NCBI GenBank assembly: GCA_965229505.1
Contig: OZ245881.1
Location: forward strand, 1,178,001 to 1,242,000
Source: UBA6059 sp040219045
GTDB lineage: Bacteria; Bacteroidota; Bacteroidia; Cytophagales; Cyclobacteriaceae
Direction: 5' to 3'
Length of the DNA: 64,000 nt
Under the pieces are notes generated by a model, which saw only the letters and a list, made by a program, of their open reading frames with translations, had not been told where the DNA came from and did not search any database. Shown here piece by piece: positions 17,925-27,376 of the stretch; the first letter of the stretch is position 1, and the number at the start of each line of letters is the position of its first letter. A program made the translations under genes and the position numbers.

Positions 17925-18914
17925 ATGTCCAACCCCAACTTTATTGACTATGTGAAATTCTGCTCTCGCAGCGGAAAAGGTGGGGCTGGTGCTGCACATT
18001 TCAGACGAGAGAAGTTTGTCCCTAAGGGAGGACCCGATGGCGGTGACGGAGGTCATGGCGGCAACATCATTCTCAAGGGTAACAAGCAACTGTGGACCTT
18101 ACTCCACCTCAAGTTTAAGAAGCACGTCATAGCGGAAGATGGCAAGCCCGGTGAAGGCGGTCGAAGATCGGGGCTCATGGGCAAGGATATCATACTGGAA
18201 GTACCCATCGGCACCATCGCCAGAGATGCCGAGTCTGGTGAAAAAAAACTGGAAATCCTTGAGGATGGGCAGACTGAAATATTGACACCCGGCGGTAGAG
18301 GTGGCCTGGGCAATGACCACTTCAAGACTTCCACCAATCAAGCACCACATTATGCCCAGCCGGGCGAGGAAGGCATTGAAGAATGGATCATTCTCGAGCT
18401 CAAAGTACTTGCTGATGTCGGACTGGTGGGATTCCCCAATGCGGGCAAATCCACCTTGCTCTCTGTGCTCTCCGCTGCTAAGCCTGAGATCGCGGATTAC
18501 CCATTCACCACGCTGACCCCTAACCTTGGGGTGGTTCCTTACCGAGATCATCGATCATTCGTCATGGCGGATATTCCCGGGATCATCGAAGGCGCGGCAG
18601 AAGGCAAAGGCCTTGGTGTGCGCTTCCTGAGACATATCGAGCGCAATTCCACCCTGCTATTCATGATTCCGGCTGATGCTGACGATATCAGCAAAGAGTA
18701 CGATATCCTCCTATCGGAATTGCAGAAGTACAACCCCGAATTGATGGATAAAAAGCGACTGCTGGCGATCACCAAAGCTGACCTATTAGATGATGAGCTA
18801 AAGGAGGAAATGGCTGCTGAATTGCCTCCCGAAATTCCCTCGATCTTTATCTCAAGTGTGACACAACTTGGATTGGAACAACTCAAGGATAAGATCTGGG
18901 CTAACCTCAACTAA
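17925..18914 (+). CDS. obgE: GTPase ObgE/CgtA
   Basis: 329 residues. Residues 1-158 form the glycine-rich Obg fold (FCSRSGKGGAGAAHF, GPDGGDGGHGGN, GGRGGLGNDHF). The GTPase domain follows: G1 GFPNAGKSTLL, switch YPFTTLTPNLG, G3 DIPGIIEGA, and G4 ITKADLL. No C-terminal OCT extension, which is usual in this phylum. Obg binds the large ribosomal subunit and links ribosome assembly to growth and stress. It ends the hpt-adk-obgE cluster; 130 bases separate it from grpE. Confidence 0.94.
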   Translation: MSNPNFIDYVKFCSRSGKGGAGAAHFRREKFVPKGGPDGGDGGHGGNIILKGNKQLWTLLHLKFKKHVIAEDGKPGEGGRRSGLMGKDIILEVPIGTIARDAESGEKKLEILEDGQTEILTPGGRGGLGNDHFKTSTNQAPHYAQPGEEGIEEWIILELKVLADVGLVGFPNAGKSTLLSVLSAAKPEIADYPFTTLTPNLGVVPYRDHRSFVMADIPGIIEGAAEGKGLGVRFLRHIERNSTLLFMIPADADDISKEYDILLSELQKYNPELMDKKRLLAITKADLLDDELKEEMAAELPPEIPSIFISSVTQLGLEQLKDKIWANLN

Positions 18915-18948
18915 GACATGATAATGTCATATTGTCAGTAATTATTTT

Positions 18949-18964
18949 TTGGCAAAGTAATTGA
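18949..18964 (+). promoter_or_regulatory. Heat-shock-type upstream element before grpE
   Basis: TTGGCA, six bases, then TTGA, followed by an AAAGG-like run. A very similar arrangement lies upstream of dnaK at 31536-31551. Sharing between two chaperone transcripts suggests a common regulator or sigma factor; the identity is unknown. Confidence 0.35.
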
Positions 18965-19048
18965 CAAAGGCAGGCTGATTATAAAAGAGTGCAGGTCGAG
19001 CCGGTTATGGCTTGATTCGAGTTCTTGTCATTTGAAAATATTCATAAG

Positions 19049-19639
19049 ATGAGCAAAGAGAATAACAACGAGGAGACATTAGAAAAAGAGCAAAATACTG
19101 CTGATACAAGTGCTGAAGAGCAAGAGGAAGTGATAGATAAGGAAGCAGATCAGGAAGAGGCCGAAGAAGAGGAAGTGGATGAGCGTACTCCTGAAGAAAT
19201 ACTTCAAGATGAGGTAGCCGAAGCAAAGGATAAATATCTTAGACTGTTTTCAGAGTTTGAAAACTTCAGAAGGAGAACGGCAAGAGAGAAACTCGACCTG
19301 ATCAAGACAGCAAGTGAAGAACTCGTCGTAGCACTTATTCCGGTAGTGGATGACTTTGAGCGAGCGCTCAATAACATGAGCGAAAAAGCTGATGTGAAAA
19401 CTGTAAGAGAAGGTGTCGAGCTTGTACATCAAAAATTCACAAAGACGCTCACTCAAAAGGGCGTAGAGAAAATAGCAACGGAAAAAGGAGATGACTTCAA
19501 CGATGAGGTGCATGAGGCCATCACTCAGATTCCAGCACCTGAGGATAAATTGAAAGGTAAAATCGTGGACGTAATCGAACCTGGCTACAAGCTGGGAGAT
19601 AAAGTGATTCGTTTTGCGAAAGTGGTAACGGGAGCATAG
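19049..19639 (+). CDS. grpE: Nucleotide exchange factor GrpE
   Basis: 196 residues from the ATG at 19049; an upstream in-frame TTG would add eight residues without support. A strongly acidic, low-complexity N-terminal tail (to about residue 60) leads into the long coiled coil, then FSEFENFRRRTAREK and the beta-domain GVEKIATEKGDDFNDEVHEA. It releases ADP from DnaK. dnaJ follows after one base, so grpE-dnaJ form one unit, while dnaK is 12 kb away with its own transcript. Confidence 0.94.
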   Translation: MSKENNNEETLEKEQNTADTSAEEQEEVIDKEADQEEAEEEEVDERTPEEILQDEVAEAKDKYLRLFSEFENFRRRTAREKLDLIKTASEELVVALIPVVDDFERALNNMSEKADVKTVREGVELVHQKFTKTLTQKGVEKIATEKGDDFNDEVHEAITQIPAPEDKLKGKIVDVIEPGYKLGDKVIRFAKVVTGA

Positions 19640-19640
19640 T

Positions 19641-20771
19641 ATGGCCAAAAGAGACTATTACGATATACTGGGTGTAGATAAGGGCGCGGGTGCAGATGAG
19701 ATTAAAAAAGCTTATCGTAAAATCGCCATCAAATACCACCCCGACAAAAACCCTGGAGATACTGAAGCAGAAGACAAGTTCAAAGAAGCTGCGGAAGCCT
19801 ACGAAGTACTAAGCAACCAGGAGAAGCGACAAAAGTACGATCGCTTCGGTCATGCTGGTGTTGGTGGTGCTGCGGGTGGTGGCTTCAGTGGCGGCAGCAT
19901 GAATATGGAGGATATCTTCGATCAGTTCGGCGATATCTTCGGTGGAGGTGGCGGCAGCCCGTTCGAAAGCTTTTTCGGCGGTGGCGGTCGATCTGGTGGC
20001 CGCAGAGTTCGCAAGGGGACTAACCTGAGAATCAAACTCAAGCTCAACCTTGAAGAAATAGCCAACGGCGTAGAAAAGAAGATTAAAGTAAACCGACTTG
20101 TGGCTGCAGAGGGGGTGACATTTAAGTCATGTCCATCCTGTCAGGGTAGCGGTCAGATTAAGAAAGTCGTTAATACCATGCTCGGCCAGATGGTGTCAAG
20201 CTCTACTTGTCCTGGATGTAATGGCTCAGGTCAGATCATCGATCAGCGTCCATCGGGAGTAGATAGCACAGGCCTACAGCAAAAGGAGGAAGTGATATCG
20301 ATCAAAATACCCGCTGGGGTATCAGAAGGTATGCAGCTGAGCATGTCAGGAAAGGGAAATGAAGCCCCGGGAGGTGGAGTTGCCGGAGACCTGCTCATCC
20401 TTGTCGAAGAAGCGGAGAACGACACCTTGAAGCGGGACGGCAATAATGTCATCTATGACCTGTACCTCAGTTTCATCGATGCGGCACTAGGCACATCGAT
20501 GGAGGTGCCGACGATAGAGGGCAAAGTGAAAATCAAAATTGAGCCCGGTACACAAAGTGGTAAGATTCTACGCCTTCGTGGCAAAGGGGTCAAAGACATT
20601 AACGGGTACGGAAAAGGTGACCAATTGATCTATGTCAATGTATGGACGCCTAAAGAGCTAACGGCGGATGAAAAATCAAAACTGGAGAGTTTAAAAGACT
20701 CAGAAAACTTCAAGCCAAACCCGGGAAAATCAGACAAGAGCTTCTTTGATAAAATGAAGGAATTCTTTTAA
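19641..20771 (+). CDS. dnaJ: Chaperone DnaJ with reduced zinc finger
   Basis: 376 residues. The J domain (1-70) has KYHPDKNPGD with the HPD motif; a Gly/Phe-rich linker follows (about 75-125). The zinc region contains only two CxxCxGxG motifs (CPSCQGSG and CPGCNGSG) instead of four, with the sequence between them matching what I recall for Bacteroidota DnaJ. C-terminal substrate domains (about 200-340) are complete. It delivers unfolded clients to DnaK and stimulates its ATPase. A single zinc site is expected from four cysteines. A strong hairpin terminator lies about 50 bases after the stop. Confidence 0.93.
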   Translation: MAKRDYYDILGVDKGAGADEIKKAYRKIAIKYHPDKNPGDTEAEDKFKEAAEAYEVLSNQEKRQKYDRFGHAGVGGAAGGGFSGGSMNMEDIFDQFGDIFGGGGGSPFESFFGGGGRSGGRRVRKGTNLRIKLKLNLEEIANGVEKKIKVNRLVAAEGVTFKSCPSCQGSGQIKKVVNTMLGQMVSSSTCPGCNGSGQIIDQRPSGVDSTGLQQKEEVISIKIPAGVSEGMQLSMSGKGNEAPGGGVAGDLLILVEEAENDTLKRDGNNVIYDLYLSFIDAALGTSMEVPTIEGKVKIKIEPGTQSGKILRLRGKGVKDINGYGKGDQLIYVNVWTPKELTADEKSKLESLKDSENFKPNPGKSDKSFFDKMKEFF

Positions 20772-20822
20772 TCTGAGTGCAAAAACAGATGGATGGCATC
20801 ATCGCCACTCATCTAAAGAATT

Positions 20823-20853
20823 AAGGGGTTCGTCTAATCGATCCCCTTTTTTT
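20823..20853 (+). terminator. Rho-independent terminator of grpE-dnaJ
   Basis: Stem AAGGGG/CCCCTT extended by TCG/CGA around a T-T mismatch, with a short loop, followed by a run of seven or more T. It lies about 50 bases after the dnaJ stop. Confidence 0.75.
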
Positions 20854-20909
20854 GTGTTTTTCAGGATACTGCGCGCAACTAACCACTCACCACATGCGTA
20901 TCAGGCTAC

Positions 20910-21803
20910 ATGTGGAGAAAGATCGCAGCGGTCAGCTTTGTTATTCTTACCTCCTCACAGACATATGCCCAGCTACAAAAGTTTTATTCTGTAAAGCCGG
21001 GCGATGACTATGAGAAGGTGGTATTTACCTTAAATGCCACTTCGGGTTCATGCTATATCAAGCCGTCCTCCAACAAAAACCCAATCGATATTTATGGTAA
21101 TCCGGACTTTGAGGAGATTAACCCCTCTTTCAAGTCATATACCACTAAGCATGGGATCAATTATGTTGATCTCAACCTCGAGGACTACCAGCAAGGAGGA
21201 CTAACCAAGACGATTTCCTTCAATATGTTCGAATCCAGAAAAGATGATACCAACTTCTGGAAGATCTACTTTAACGAGGACAAGGTTTACGATCTCAACC
21301 TCAACTATGGCATTGGAGATGCTAATCTCAACCTATCGGGAATCCCAATAGACCGCTTTAATGTCAACACCGGCAGTGCAGATGTCATTATCAATTATGA
21401 AATGGATGGCATGAATCCTATCTCAATGGACACTTTTGCTGTCAAGGTAGACCTTGGAAGTTTCATTGGATATAACCTGACCAATGCGCATGCAGCGCAC
21501 ATCCTCGCCAACATTGGGTTTGGCAATGCACTCCTTGACTTTAGCAAGAAATCAAGCCAAAAAAGCCACGTGCAAGCCTCTGTGGCTGCTGGCCGACTGG
21601 TAGTTTACATCCCAAAGGATCAGGCGCCTACGATTATCTATCTCAACGATTCCCCATTGTGCAGCACCCGACTCACCAAGGACTTCAGGGAGTTGGAAGA
21701 CAATGTCTTTGTCAATGAGGCCTACTCTCCTGATGCAGATAACCTCACTACATTCAACATCGATGTGGGAATGGGTAATGTGGTCTTCAGAAATAAAGAT
21801 TAA
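20910..21803 (+). CDS. Secreted protein with C-terminal toastrack-like (DUF4097-type) beta repeats
   Basis: 297 residues with a signal peptide (WRKIAAVSFVILTSSQTYA). The central and C-terminal region has short repeated strands such as LNLNYGIGDANLNLSG, FNVNTGSADVIIN and IDVGMGNVVF, a pattern like the LiaF/YvlB-type toastrack domain. No catalytic motif. It lies between dnaJ and an ABC exporter pair on the same strand, so it may be an envelope-stress component, but that is inference only. Function unknown. Confidence 0.5.
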   Translation: MWRKIAAVSFVILTSSQTYAQLQKFYSVKPGDDYEKVVFTLNATSGSCYIKPSSNKNPIDIYGNPDFEEINPSFKSYTTKHGINYVDLNLEDYQQGGLTKTISFNMFESRKDDTNFWKIYFNEDKVYDLNLNYGIGDANLNLSGIPIDRFNVNTGSADVIINYEMDGMNPISMDTFAVKVDLGSFIGYNLTNAHAAHILANIGFGNALLDFSKKSSQKSHVQASVAAGRLVVYIPKDQAPTIIYLNDSPLCSTRLTKDFRELEDNVFVNEAYSPDADNLTTFNIDVGMGNVVFRNKD

Positions 21804-21885
21804 CCTTTCTCCATATTTTTTGCCAGGTGACTGTAATTTTCTAGGTAGAGGTTATACTAACCTATCAGACTAAAATTACAAGTCA

Positions 21886-22800
21886 TTGGAACTACTGATT
21901 ACCAACAATATTTCGAAAGCATACACGGCTCATCAGGCTTTAACCGATGTGAGCATCAGCATCCCGGAGCAAACTATATTTGGACTCCTGGGGCCGAATG
22001 GCGCAGGCAAAACCACCCTTATCAGGATCATTACCCAAATCATTACTCAGGATCAGGGTGAGGTGATATTCAACGGTCAGCCAATGACCCTCAAGTTGAC
22101 TGAGCAGATCGGCTACCTACCGGAAGAACGAGGGCTTTACAAGAAGATGAAAGTCGGTGAACAGTTGCTGTACCTCGCACGACTCAAGGGCCTCAACAAA
22201 TCAGACGCTGTAGCCAAAATCAAAGGCTGGTTCAAAAAATTAGACATCAGCGCATGGTGGGACAAGAATATTGAGGACCTGTCTAAAGGAATGCAGCAAA
22301 AGGTGCAGTTTGTAGCGACTGTACTTCACGAGCCGAAGCTGATCATACTCGACGAACCCTTTTCCGGGTTTGATCCGGTCAATGCCAGCCTGATCAAAGA
22401 TGAAATCCTGGAGCTTAGAGATAAAGGAGCGACGATCATTTTTTCCACTCACCGTATGGAATCTGTCGAAGAGCTCTGCGATCATATCGCGATGATCAAC
22501 AACTCAAAGAAGATCATTGACGGTTCAAAGAAGGACATAAAGAACAGCTTCAAGACGAATACCTATATCATAGAGCATGATCACCCGATCGAACTCGTCG
22601 ATAGTGCTTTTGCAATTAGTCGTCAAGACCAACAGGAAGAGGGACATTTTTCATCGGAAGTGCAGATTCTAAATGATCATACCTCCAATGACCTGCTCAA
22701 AGAGCTCATGGTCAACTCCAGGATCATTTCTTTCAAAGAAAAGATTCCGAGCATCAATGACATCTTCATTTCACAGGTAAAATCTAAAGATCATGCATAA
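21886..22800 (+). CDS. ABC transporter ATP-binding protein, NatA-like
   Basis: 304 residues. Walker A GPNGAGKTTLIRI, signature LSKGMQQKVQF, Walker B KLIILDEPFSGFD and H-loop STHRM are all present in order. Downstream residues 220-300 form the C-terminal extension typical of NatA/DrrA-type exporters. The start is a TTG at 21886 since the first codons MELLITNNISKAYT match the usual N-terminus. Its last eight bases overlap the permease start (ATGCATAA), indicating translational coupling. Role: energises export by the partner permease; substrate unknown. Confidence 0.88.
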   Translation: MELLITNNISKAYTAHQALTDVSISIPEQTIFGLLGPNGAGKTTLIRIITQIITQDQGEVIFNGQPMTLKLTEQIGYLPEERGLYKKMKVGEQLLYLARLKGLNKSDAVAKIKGWFKKLDISAWWDKNIEDLSKGMQQKVQFVATVLHEPKLIILDEPFSGFDPVNASLIKDEILELRDKGATIIFSTHRMESVEELCDHIAMINNSKKIIDGSKKDIKNSFKTNTYIIEHDHPIELVDSAFAISRQDQQEEGHFSSEVQILNDHTSNDLLKELMVNSRIISFKEKIPSINDIFISQVKSKDHA

Positions 22801-24082
22801 GATAGGCCTCATCATTTCCAGAGAATACCTGACGAGGGTTCGCAAGAAGTCTTTCATTATTATGACCATCATAGGCCCAGTCCTATTTGCGGCACTGATC
22901 ATACTACCCACGTGGCTGGCCTCTCAGGATGGCGAGCAAAAAGTGATTGAAGTCCTGGACGACAGTGGCAATTTTACTGGTAAATTTCAGGATACTGAGT
23001 CACTGGTCTTTGAGTATATCACCGGCGATCTGGATGCAGCGAAGGAGCGCGTACCCAACGACAATACCTTCGGTCTCCTTTATATCCCGGCTATAGATAT
23101 TGACCAGCCTACCGGAATCTCGCTGTATACGCTCAGCAATCCGAGCATTGTGATGGTGAAGACCATCGAACGAACCATCACCAATGAAGTCGAAGAGATC
23201 AAACTCACAAAATCTGGTATTGACAAGGAGACATTGGCGTCACTAAAAGCTGACATTACTGTGGACACTATTAGTCTGTCGACGACCGGAGAGGAAAAGG
23301 CAAGCAGCTCTGGCGCTGCATCAATTGCCGGGTATGTAAGTTCATTTCTGATCTACTTCTTCATTTTCTACTACGGCGCTCAGATTATGCGGGGCGTCAT
23401 TGAGGAGAAGACCAATAGAATCCTGGAAGTGATCATCTCCTCTGTCAGGCCCATGCAACTCATGCTCGGTAAGATCATAGGGGTGGCAGCCGTCGGTCTG
23501 ACTCAGTTTGTATTATGGGTGATGCTGACATTCGCAATATCAAGTTTGGTAGCGGCCACATTTGGGATAGACGCTAGCGCCAGCCCGCAGATGAGCGCTC
23601 AAGCACAGGATGTGCCCATGGAGGAGATTGACAATATCATGTCTTCCCTGACCTCTCTCAATTTTCCCTTGATCATCGGCGTGTTCTTATTCTATTTCCT
23701 TGGTGGCTATCTGATGTACGGTGCGCTGTTTGCGGCGGTTGGTTCTGCCGTGGATAGCGATGCGGATTCTCAGCAGTTTATGTTTCCGATCACCATCCCG
23801 TTGATCTTTTCGATAGTCGTACTTGGAGCGGTGCTCAAAGACCCTGACGGATCGTTGGCTTTCTGGATGTCGATGATCCCACTTACTTCGCCGGTGGTGA
23901 TGATGATGCGCACTCCTTTTGGCGTACCCGAATGGCAGCTGGCATTATCTATGGTACTACTCATTGGTGGCTTTTTATTTACCTCATGGGTGGCGGGACG
24001 AATTTATCGAGTGGGAATATTGATGCATGGCACCAAGGTGAACTATAAGACACTTGCCAAGTGGTTCGTGCTCAAGAATTAG
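22793..24082 (+). CDS. ABC transporter permease, NatB-like
   Basis: 429 residues. One N-terminal helix (about 20-45) follows the conserved ISREYLTRVRKKSF, a 130-residue external domain comes next, then five to six helices between about 175 and 415. The motif IEEKTNRILEVIISSVRP is characteristic of NatB/YhaP-type ABC-2 permeases. It pairs with the preceding ATPase. The NatAB family is linked to sodium or antimicrobial export in some bacteria, but nothing here fixes the substrate. Confidence 0.85.
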   Translation: MHKIGLIISREYLTRVRKKSFIIMTIIGPVLFAALIILPTWLASQDGEQKVIEVLDDSGNFTGKFQDTESLVFEYITGDLDAAKERVPNDNTFGLLYIPAIDIDQPTGISLYTLSNPSIVMVKTIERTITNEVEEIKLTKSGIDKETLASLKADITVDTISLSTTGEEKASSSGAASIAGYVSSFLIYFFIFYYGAQIMRGVIEEKTNRILEVIISSVRPMQLMLGKIIGVAAVGLTQFVLWVMLTFAISSLVAATFGIDASASPQMSAQAQDVPMEEIDNIMSSLTSLNFPLIIGVFLFYFLGGYLMYGALFAAVGSAVDSDADSQQFMFPITIPLIFSIVVLGAVLKDPDGSLAFWMSMIPLTSPVVMMMRTPFGVPEWQLALSMVLLIGGFLFTSWVAGRIYRVGILMHGTKVNYKTLAKWFVLKN

Positions 24083-24156
24083 CCCTTTCAATTTCTCAGG
24101 ATCCGTTCCAAAATGCTTAAATTCCGTGGCGTAAACTGATCGCACAAAGAGCAGGA

Positions 24157-24166
24157 TTCCGGTAGG
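24157..24166 (+). repeat. Intergenic copy of the recurrent 10-mer TTCCGGTAGG
   Basis: One of at least 21 exact copies of TTCCGRTAGG or its complement in the window, here outside any gene, so not explained by codon use. See the corresponding finding. Confidence 0.6.
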
Positions 24167-24234
24167 AAGAGAAAGAGTATATAAAATCACTCCTCTCCTG
24201 TCATATTTGTACTGCGGTCTTCGTTGTGCAAACC

Positions 24235-25452
24235 ATGAACAACCCATTTAACGTTTCGGGGATAGACTTCTATCAAAACAGATCTGCTGCCAACTGGATA
24301 GTGCTGGTGGTATCGTTTCTGATCGGTGGTGGCTCTATTTACTACACGAGCATCCTTGTCGAGAAGATCAAAACTCGTGAGGAGCGGCTCATTTCGCTCT
24401 ATGCCAATACCCTTGAGTACTTTGCCAATGAGGACGGCAATGTCAACTTCAACTTCATCTTCGAGGAAATCATTGTTTCTAATAATTCCATACCTGTGGT
24501 TGTCACTGATGAGATCGGGTTGCCGTATGAGTATAAAAACATACCCGAGGCTGATGAAGCCCGAACAGATGTAGAGCGTCGAAATATACTCCTCAGAGAG
24601 CTGGCCATAATGGAGGCCGAACATGAGCCCATCCTTATCACGCTCAGAAATAATCTCGATGAGGTCACAGGCTATCAGTACGTCTACTACAAAAACTCCT
24701 TTCTACTCACCCAGCTGCAATACTATCCCTACGTGCAGCTACTGGTCATCTTCATCTTTGGCATAGTCGCGTTCATGGTTTTCAACTATAGCCGATCCGC
24801 TGAACAAAACAAGGTGTGGGTGGGTCTGGCTAAGGAGACAGCACATCAGCTTGGTACACCCCTCTCGTCGCTCATGGCCTGGTCAGAGTACCTTAAATCC
24901 GATGGCAGTGGAGCTAATCAGGAAATGGCCGCTGAGTTGGACAAAGACATACAGCGCCTGGAGATGATCACGTCGAGATTTTCGAATATTGGGTCTATCC
25001 CACTACTGACCAGTCAGAACATCGTCAAAACTATCAACGAAACCATCGGCTATCTTCAAAGGCGTGTATCGTCCAGAGTCCAGATGACCGTTTCCTCATT
25101 CCCGCTAGAAGTCGTCAATGCCGAAATCAACAAGCCATTGTTTGATTGGGTAATCGAAAACATCTGCAAGAATGCAGTGGACGCAATGGCGGGTGAAGGC
25201 AAGGTTGACATCAACATTACCAAAGGAGATGAGGGCAAGGTATACGTTGACATTACGGATACGGGTAAAGGAATTCCCAAATCCAAAATCAGTAAAGTAT
25301 TTCAGCCCGGCTATACTTCCAAAAAAAGAGGTTGGGGACTCGGGCTGACGCTTGTCAAGAGAATAATCGAAAACTATCACGGTGGTAAGATATATGTCAA
25401 ATCGACAGAGATCAATGTGGGTACGACCTTCAGAATTGTGCTGAAGTCATGA
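24235..25452 (+). CDS. Sensor histidine kinase
   Basis: 405 residues from the ATG at 24235. Two helices (about 17-38 and 155-178) enclose a 115-residue extracytoplasmic domain. The dimerisation helix has AKETAHQLGTPLSSLMAW, an H-box with His followed by QLGTP as seen in many Bacteroidota kinases. HATPase motifs are ENICKNAVDAM, DTGKGIP, and RGWGLGLTLVKRI. No receiver domain and no adjacent response regulator, so it is an orphan kinase in the neighbourhood. It may be co-oriented with the NatAB pair but a 150-base gap separates them. Confidence 0.85.
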   Translation: MNNPFNVSGIDFYQNRSAANWIVLVVSFLIGGGSIYYTSILVEKIKTREERLISLYANTLEYFANEDGNVNFNFIFEEIIVSNNSIPVVVTDEIGLPYEYKNIPEADEARTDVERRNILLRELAIMEAEHEPILITLRNNLDEVTGYQYVYYKNSFLLTQLQYYPYVQLLVIFIFGIVAFMVFNYSRSAEQNKVWVGLAKETAHQLGTPLSSLMAWSEYLKSDGSGANQEMAAELDKDIQRLEMITSRFSNIGSIPLLTSQNIVKTINETIGYLQRRVSSRVQMTVSSFPLEVVNAEINKPLFDWVIENICKNAVDAMAGEGKVDINITKGDEGKVYVDITDTGKGIPKSKISKVFQPGYTSKKRGWGLGLTLVKRIIENYHGGKIYVKSTEINVGTTFRIVLKS

Positions 25453-25485
25453 AGGTTTTGAGCAGTCCTTAATTTTTACTAACGC

Positions 25486-25516
25486 TTTGTTATCCACTGA
25501 GATTCCCTTAATTTTG
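25486..25516 (+). promoter_or_regulatory. Promoter of atpD-atpC (Bacteroidota -33/-7)
   Basis: TTTG at 25486-25489, a 19-base spacer, then TAATTTTG at 25509-25516. Both boxes and the spacing match the Bacteroidota vegetative sigma consensus. The -7 box ends 49 bases before the atpD ATG, leaving a 40-base leader. Confidence 0.7.
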
Positions 25517-25565
25517 CAGTTCCAAAAGAGACAAGTATTCCCATCACAATAATAACTAATCGATA

Positions 25566-27074
25566 ATGGCAAATATTGGCAAAGTAACTCAGGTAATCGG
25601 GCCCGTAGTGGACGTTGCTTTTGATGCTGAAGGCTCTAAGCTCCCTAGCATTCTCAATGCACTTTCAGTGACTAAACAAGATGGTAGCGTGATTATCATG
25701 GAGGTGCAGCAGCACCTTGGTGAAGATCGTGTAAGAGCTATCGCGATGGAAGGTACTGAAGGCTTAAGTCGTGGCATTGAAGTCACTGATTTGGGACAGC
25801 CGATATCTATGCCTGTAGGCGATGACATCAAAGGTCGCTTGTTCAATGTGGTGGGTGATGCGATTGACGGAATCGAACAACCTGAAGGCAAGCAGCGACT
25901 TTCTATTCACAGATCTGCACCGAAGTTTGAAGATCTTTCCACTTCTTCTGAGGTACTCTACACAGGTATCAAGGTGATTGACCTTATCGAGCCTTATGCC
26001 AAAGGTGGTAAGATTGGTCTTTTTGGTGGTGCTGGTGTTGGTAAGACGGTATTGATCCAGGAGTTGATCAACAACATCGCAAAAGCTTATTCTGGTCTTT
26101 CAGTATTTGCTGGTGTAGGTGAGCGTACTCGTGAGGGTAATGACTTGCTTAGAGAGATGATCGAGTCGGGTATTGTGACCTACGGCGATGACTTTTTGCA
26201 CTCACTGGAAGAAGGTGGATGGGATCTTTCTAAAGTGGATAAAACCAAGCTTTCTGATTCTAAAGCAACATTCGTATTTGGTCAGATGAATGAGCCTCCC
26301 GGGGCTCGTGCACGTGTGGCATTGTCTGGTTTGACCTTAGCAGAATATTTCAGGGACGGTGATGGCTCTGGAGCAGGTAGAGATATTCTATTTTTCATTG
26401 ACAATATATTCCGATTTACTCAGGCAGGTTCTGAGGTATCAGCCCTTCTGGGTAGGATGCCATCAGCCGTGGGTTATCAGCCTACATTGGCCTCAGAGAT
26501 GGGTGCAATGCAGGAGCGTATCACATCGACTAAGAACGGTTCTATTACCTCTGTACAAGCGGTGTACGTACCTGCGGATGACTTGACTGACCCGGCTCCA
26601 GCGACTACATTCTCTCACCTTGATGCGACTACAGTACTTTCAAGAAAGATTGCTGAGCTAGGCATCTATCCCGCTGTGGATCCATTGGATTCTACGTCGA
26701 GGATATTGAGTGAAGAAGTTGTAGGCGAAGAGCACTACGGCTGTGCACAGCGCGTAAAGGAGATACTCCAGCGCTACAAAGAATTACAGGATATCATTGC
26801 GATCCTCGGTATGGACGAATTGTCTGACGAGGATAAGGAAGTCGTGCATAGAGCACGAAGAGTACAACGATTCCTTTCTCAGCCATTCCACGTAGCAGAG
26901 GCTTTCACCGGTCTTTCAGGTGAGTTGGTAAACATCAAGGATACGATCAAAGGCTTCAATATGATTATGGATGGTGAGTTAGATCACCTACCGGAAGCGG
27001 CGTTCAACCTCAAGGGTACCATCGAGCAAGCTATCGCGGCAGGTGAAAAAATGATGGCAGAAGCAAAAGACTAA
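25566..27074 (+). CDS. atpD: ATP synthase F1 subunit beta
   Basis: 502 residues. Walker A GGAGVGKTVLIQEL, GERTREGNDL, FGQMNEPPGAR, and the catalytic-site ALLGRMPSAVGYQPTLASEMG are diagnostic of the catalytic F1 beta subunit. It hydrolyses or forms ATP in the F1 head on the cytoplasmic face of the inner membrane. Only atpD and atpC are here: the other F1Fo genes must lie elsewhere, a split I know from other Bacteroidota. A well-formed promoter precedes it. Codon choice is the smoother, GGT/GCT-rich type expected of a highly expressed gene. Confidence 0.97.
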   Translation: MANIGKVTQVIGPVVDVAFDAEGSKLPSILNALSVTKQDGSVIIMEVQQHLGEDRVRAIAMEGTEGLSRGIEVTDLGQPISMPVGDDIKGRLFNVVGDAIDGIEQPEGKQRLSIHRSAPKFEDLSTSSEVLYTGIKVIDLIEPYAKGGKIGLFGGAGVGKTVLIQELINNIAKAYSGLSVFAGVGERTREGNDLLREMIESGIVTYGDDFLHSLEEGGWDLSKVDKTKLSDSKATFVFGQMNEPPGARARVALSGLTLAEYFRDGDGSGAGRDILFFIDNIFRFTQAGSEVSALLGRMPSAVGYQPTLASEMGAMQERITSTKNGSITSVQAVYVPADDLTDPAPATTFSHLDATTVLSRKIAELGIYPAVDPLDSTSRILSEEVVGEEHYGCAQRVKEILQRYKELQDIIAILGMDELSDEDKEVVHRARRVQRFLSQPFHVAEAFTGLSGELVNIKDTIKGFNMIMDGELDHLPEAAFNLKGTIEQAIAAGEKMMAEAKD

Positions 27075-27079
27075 AGACC

Positions 27080-27325
27080 ATGTTTTTAGAAATCTACACA
27101 CCAGACAAGCAAGTATTCCAGGGCGAGGTGGACGCTACCACCCTACCGGGAATAGATGGATCACTTCAGATTCTTAATAATCACGCGCCTTTGATTTGCC
27201 CGTTGGGTAAAGGTGATTTGAGATATAAGAAGAAAAAAGATGATGTCACAATGACAGTCGAGGGTGGTGTAGTAGAAGTATTGAATAATAAAGTGACAGT
27301 ATTAGCAGAGTCGATTACAGAATAA
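27080..27325 (+). CDS. atpC: ATP synthase F1 subunit epsilon (short form)
   Basis: 81 residues, five bases after atpD. It has the N-terminal beta-sandwich motifs TPDKQVFQGEVDATTLPGIDGSLQIL and NHAPLICPLGKG but ends before the C-terminal two-helix domain found in the roughly 135-residue E. coli protein. In F1Fo the sandwich links the gamma stalk to the c-ring; the missing helices are the inhibitory part, so ATP hydrolysis control must differ. A short epsilon is common in this phylum as I recall. Confidence 0.92.
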   Translation: MFLEIYTPDKQVFQGEVDATTLPGIDGSLQILNNHAPLICPLGKGDLRYKKKKDDVTMTVEGGVVEVLNNKVTVLAESITE

Positions 27326-27353
27326 GCTAATCTCTACATATGGATACCTAATC

Positions 27354-27376
27354 AAAACCTCGCTAGCCGGGGTTTT
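27354..27376. terminator. Terminator hairpin shared by atpC and the convergent membrane gene
   Basis: A nine-pair stem beginning AAAACC and ending GGTTTT with loop CTAGC; followed by T-rich sequence on the plus strand. It overlaps the last codons and stop of the minus-strand gene, so may act in both directions. Confidence 0.6.
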
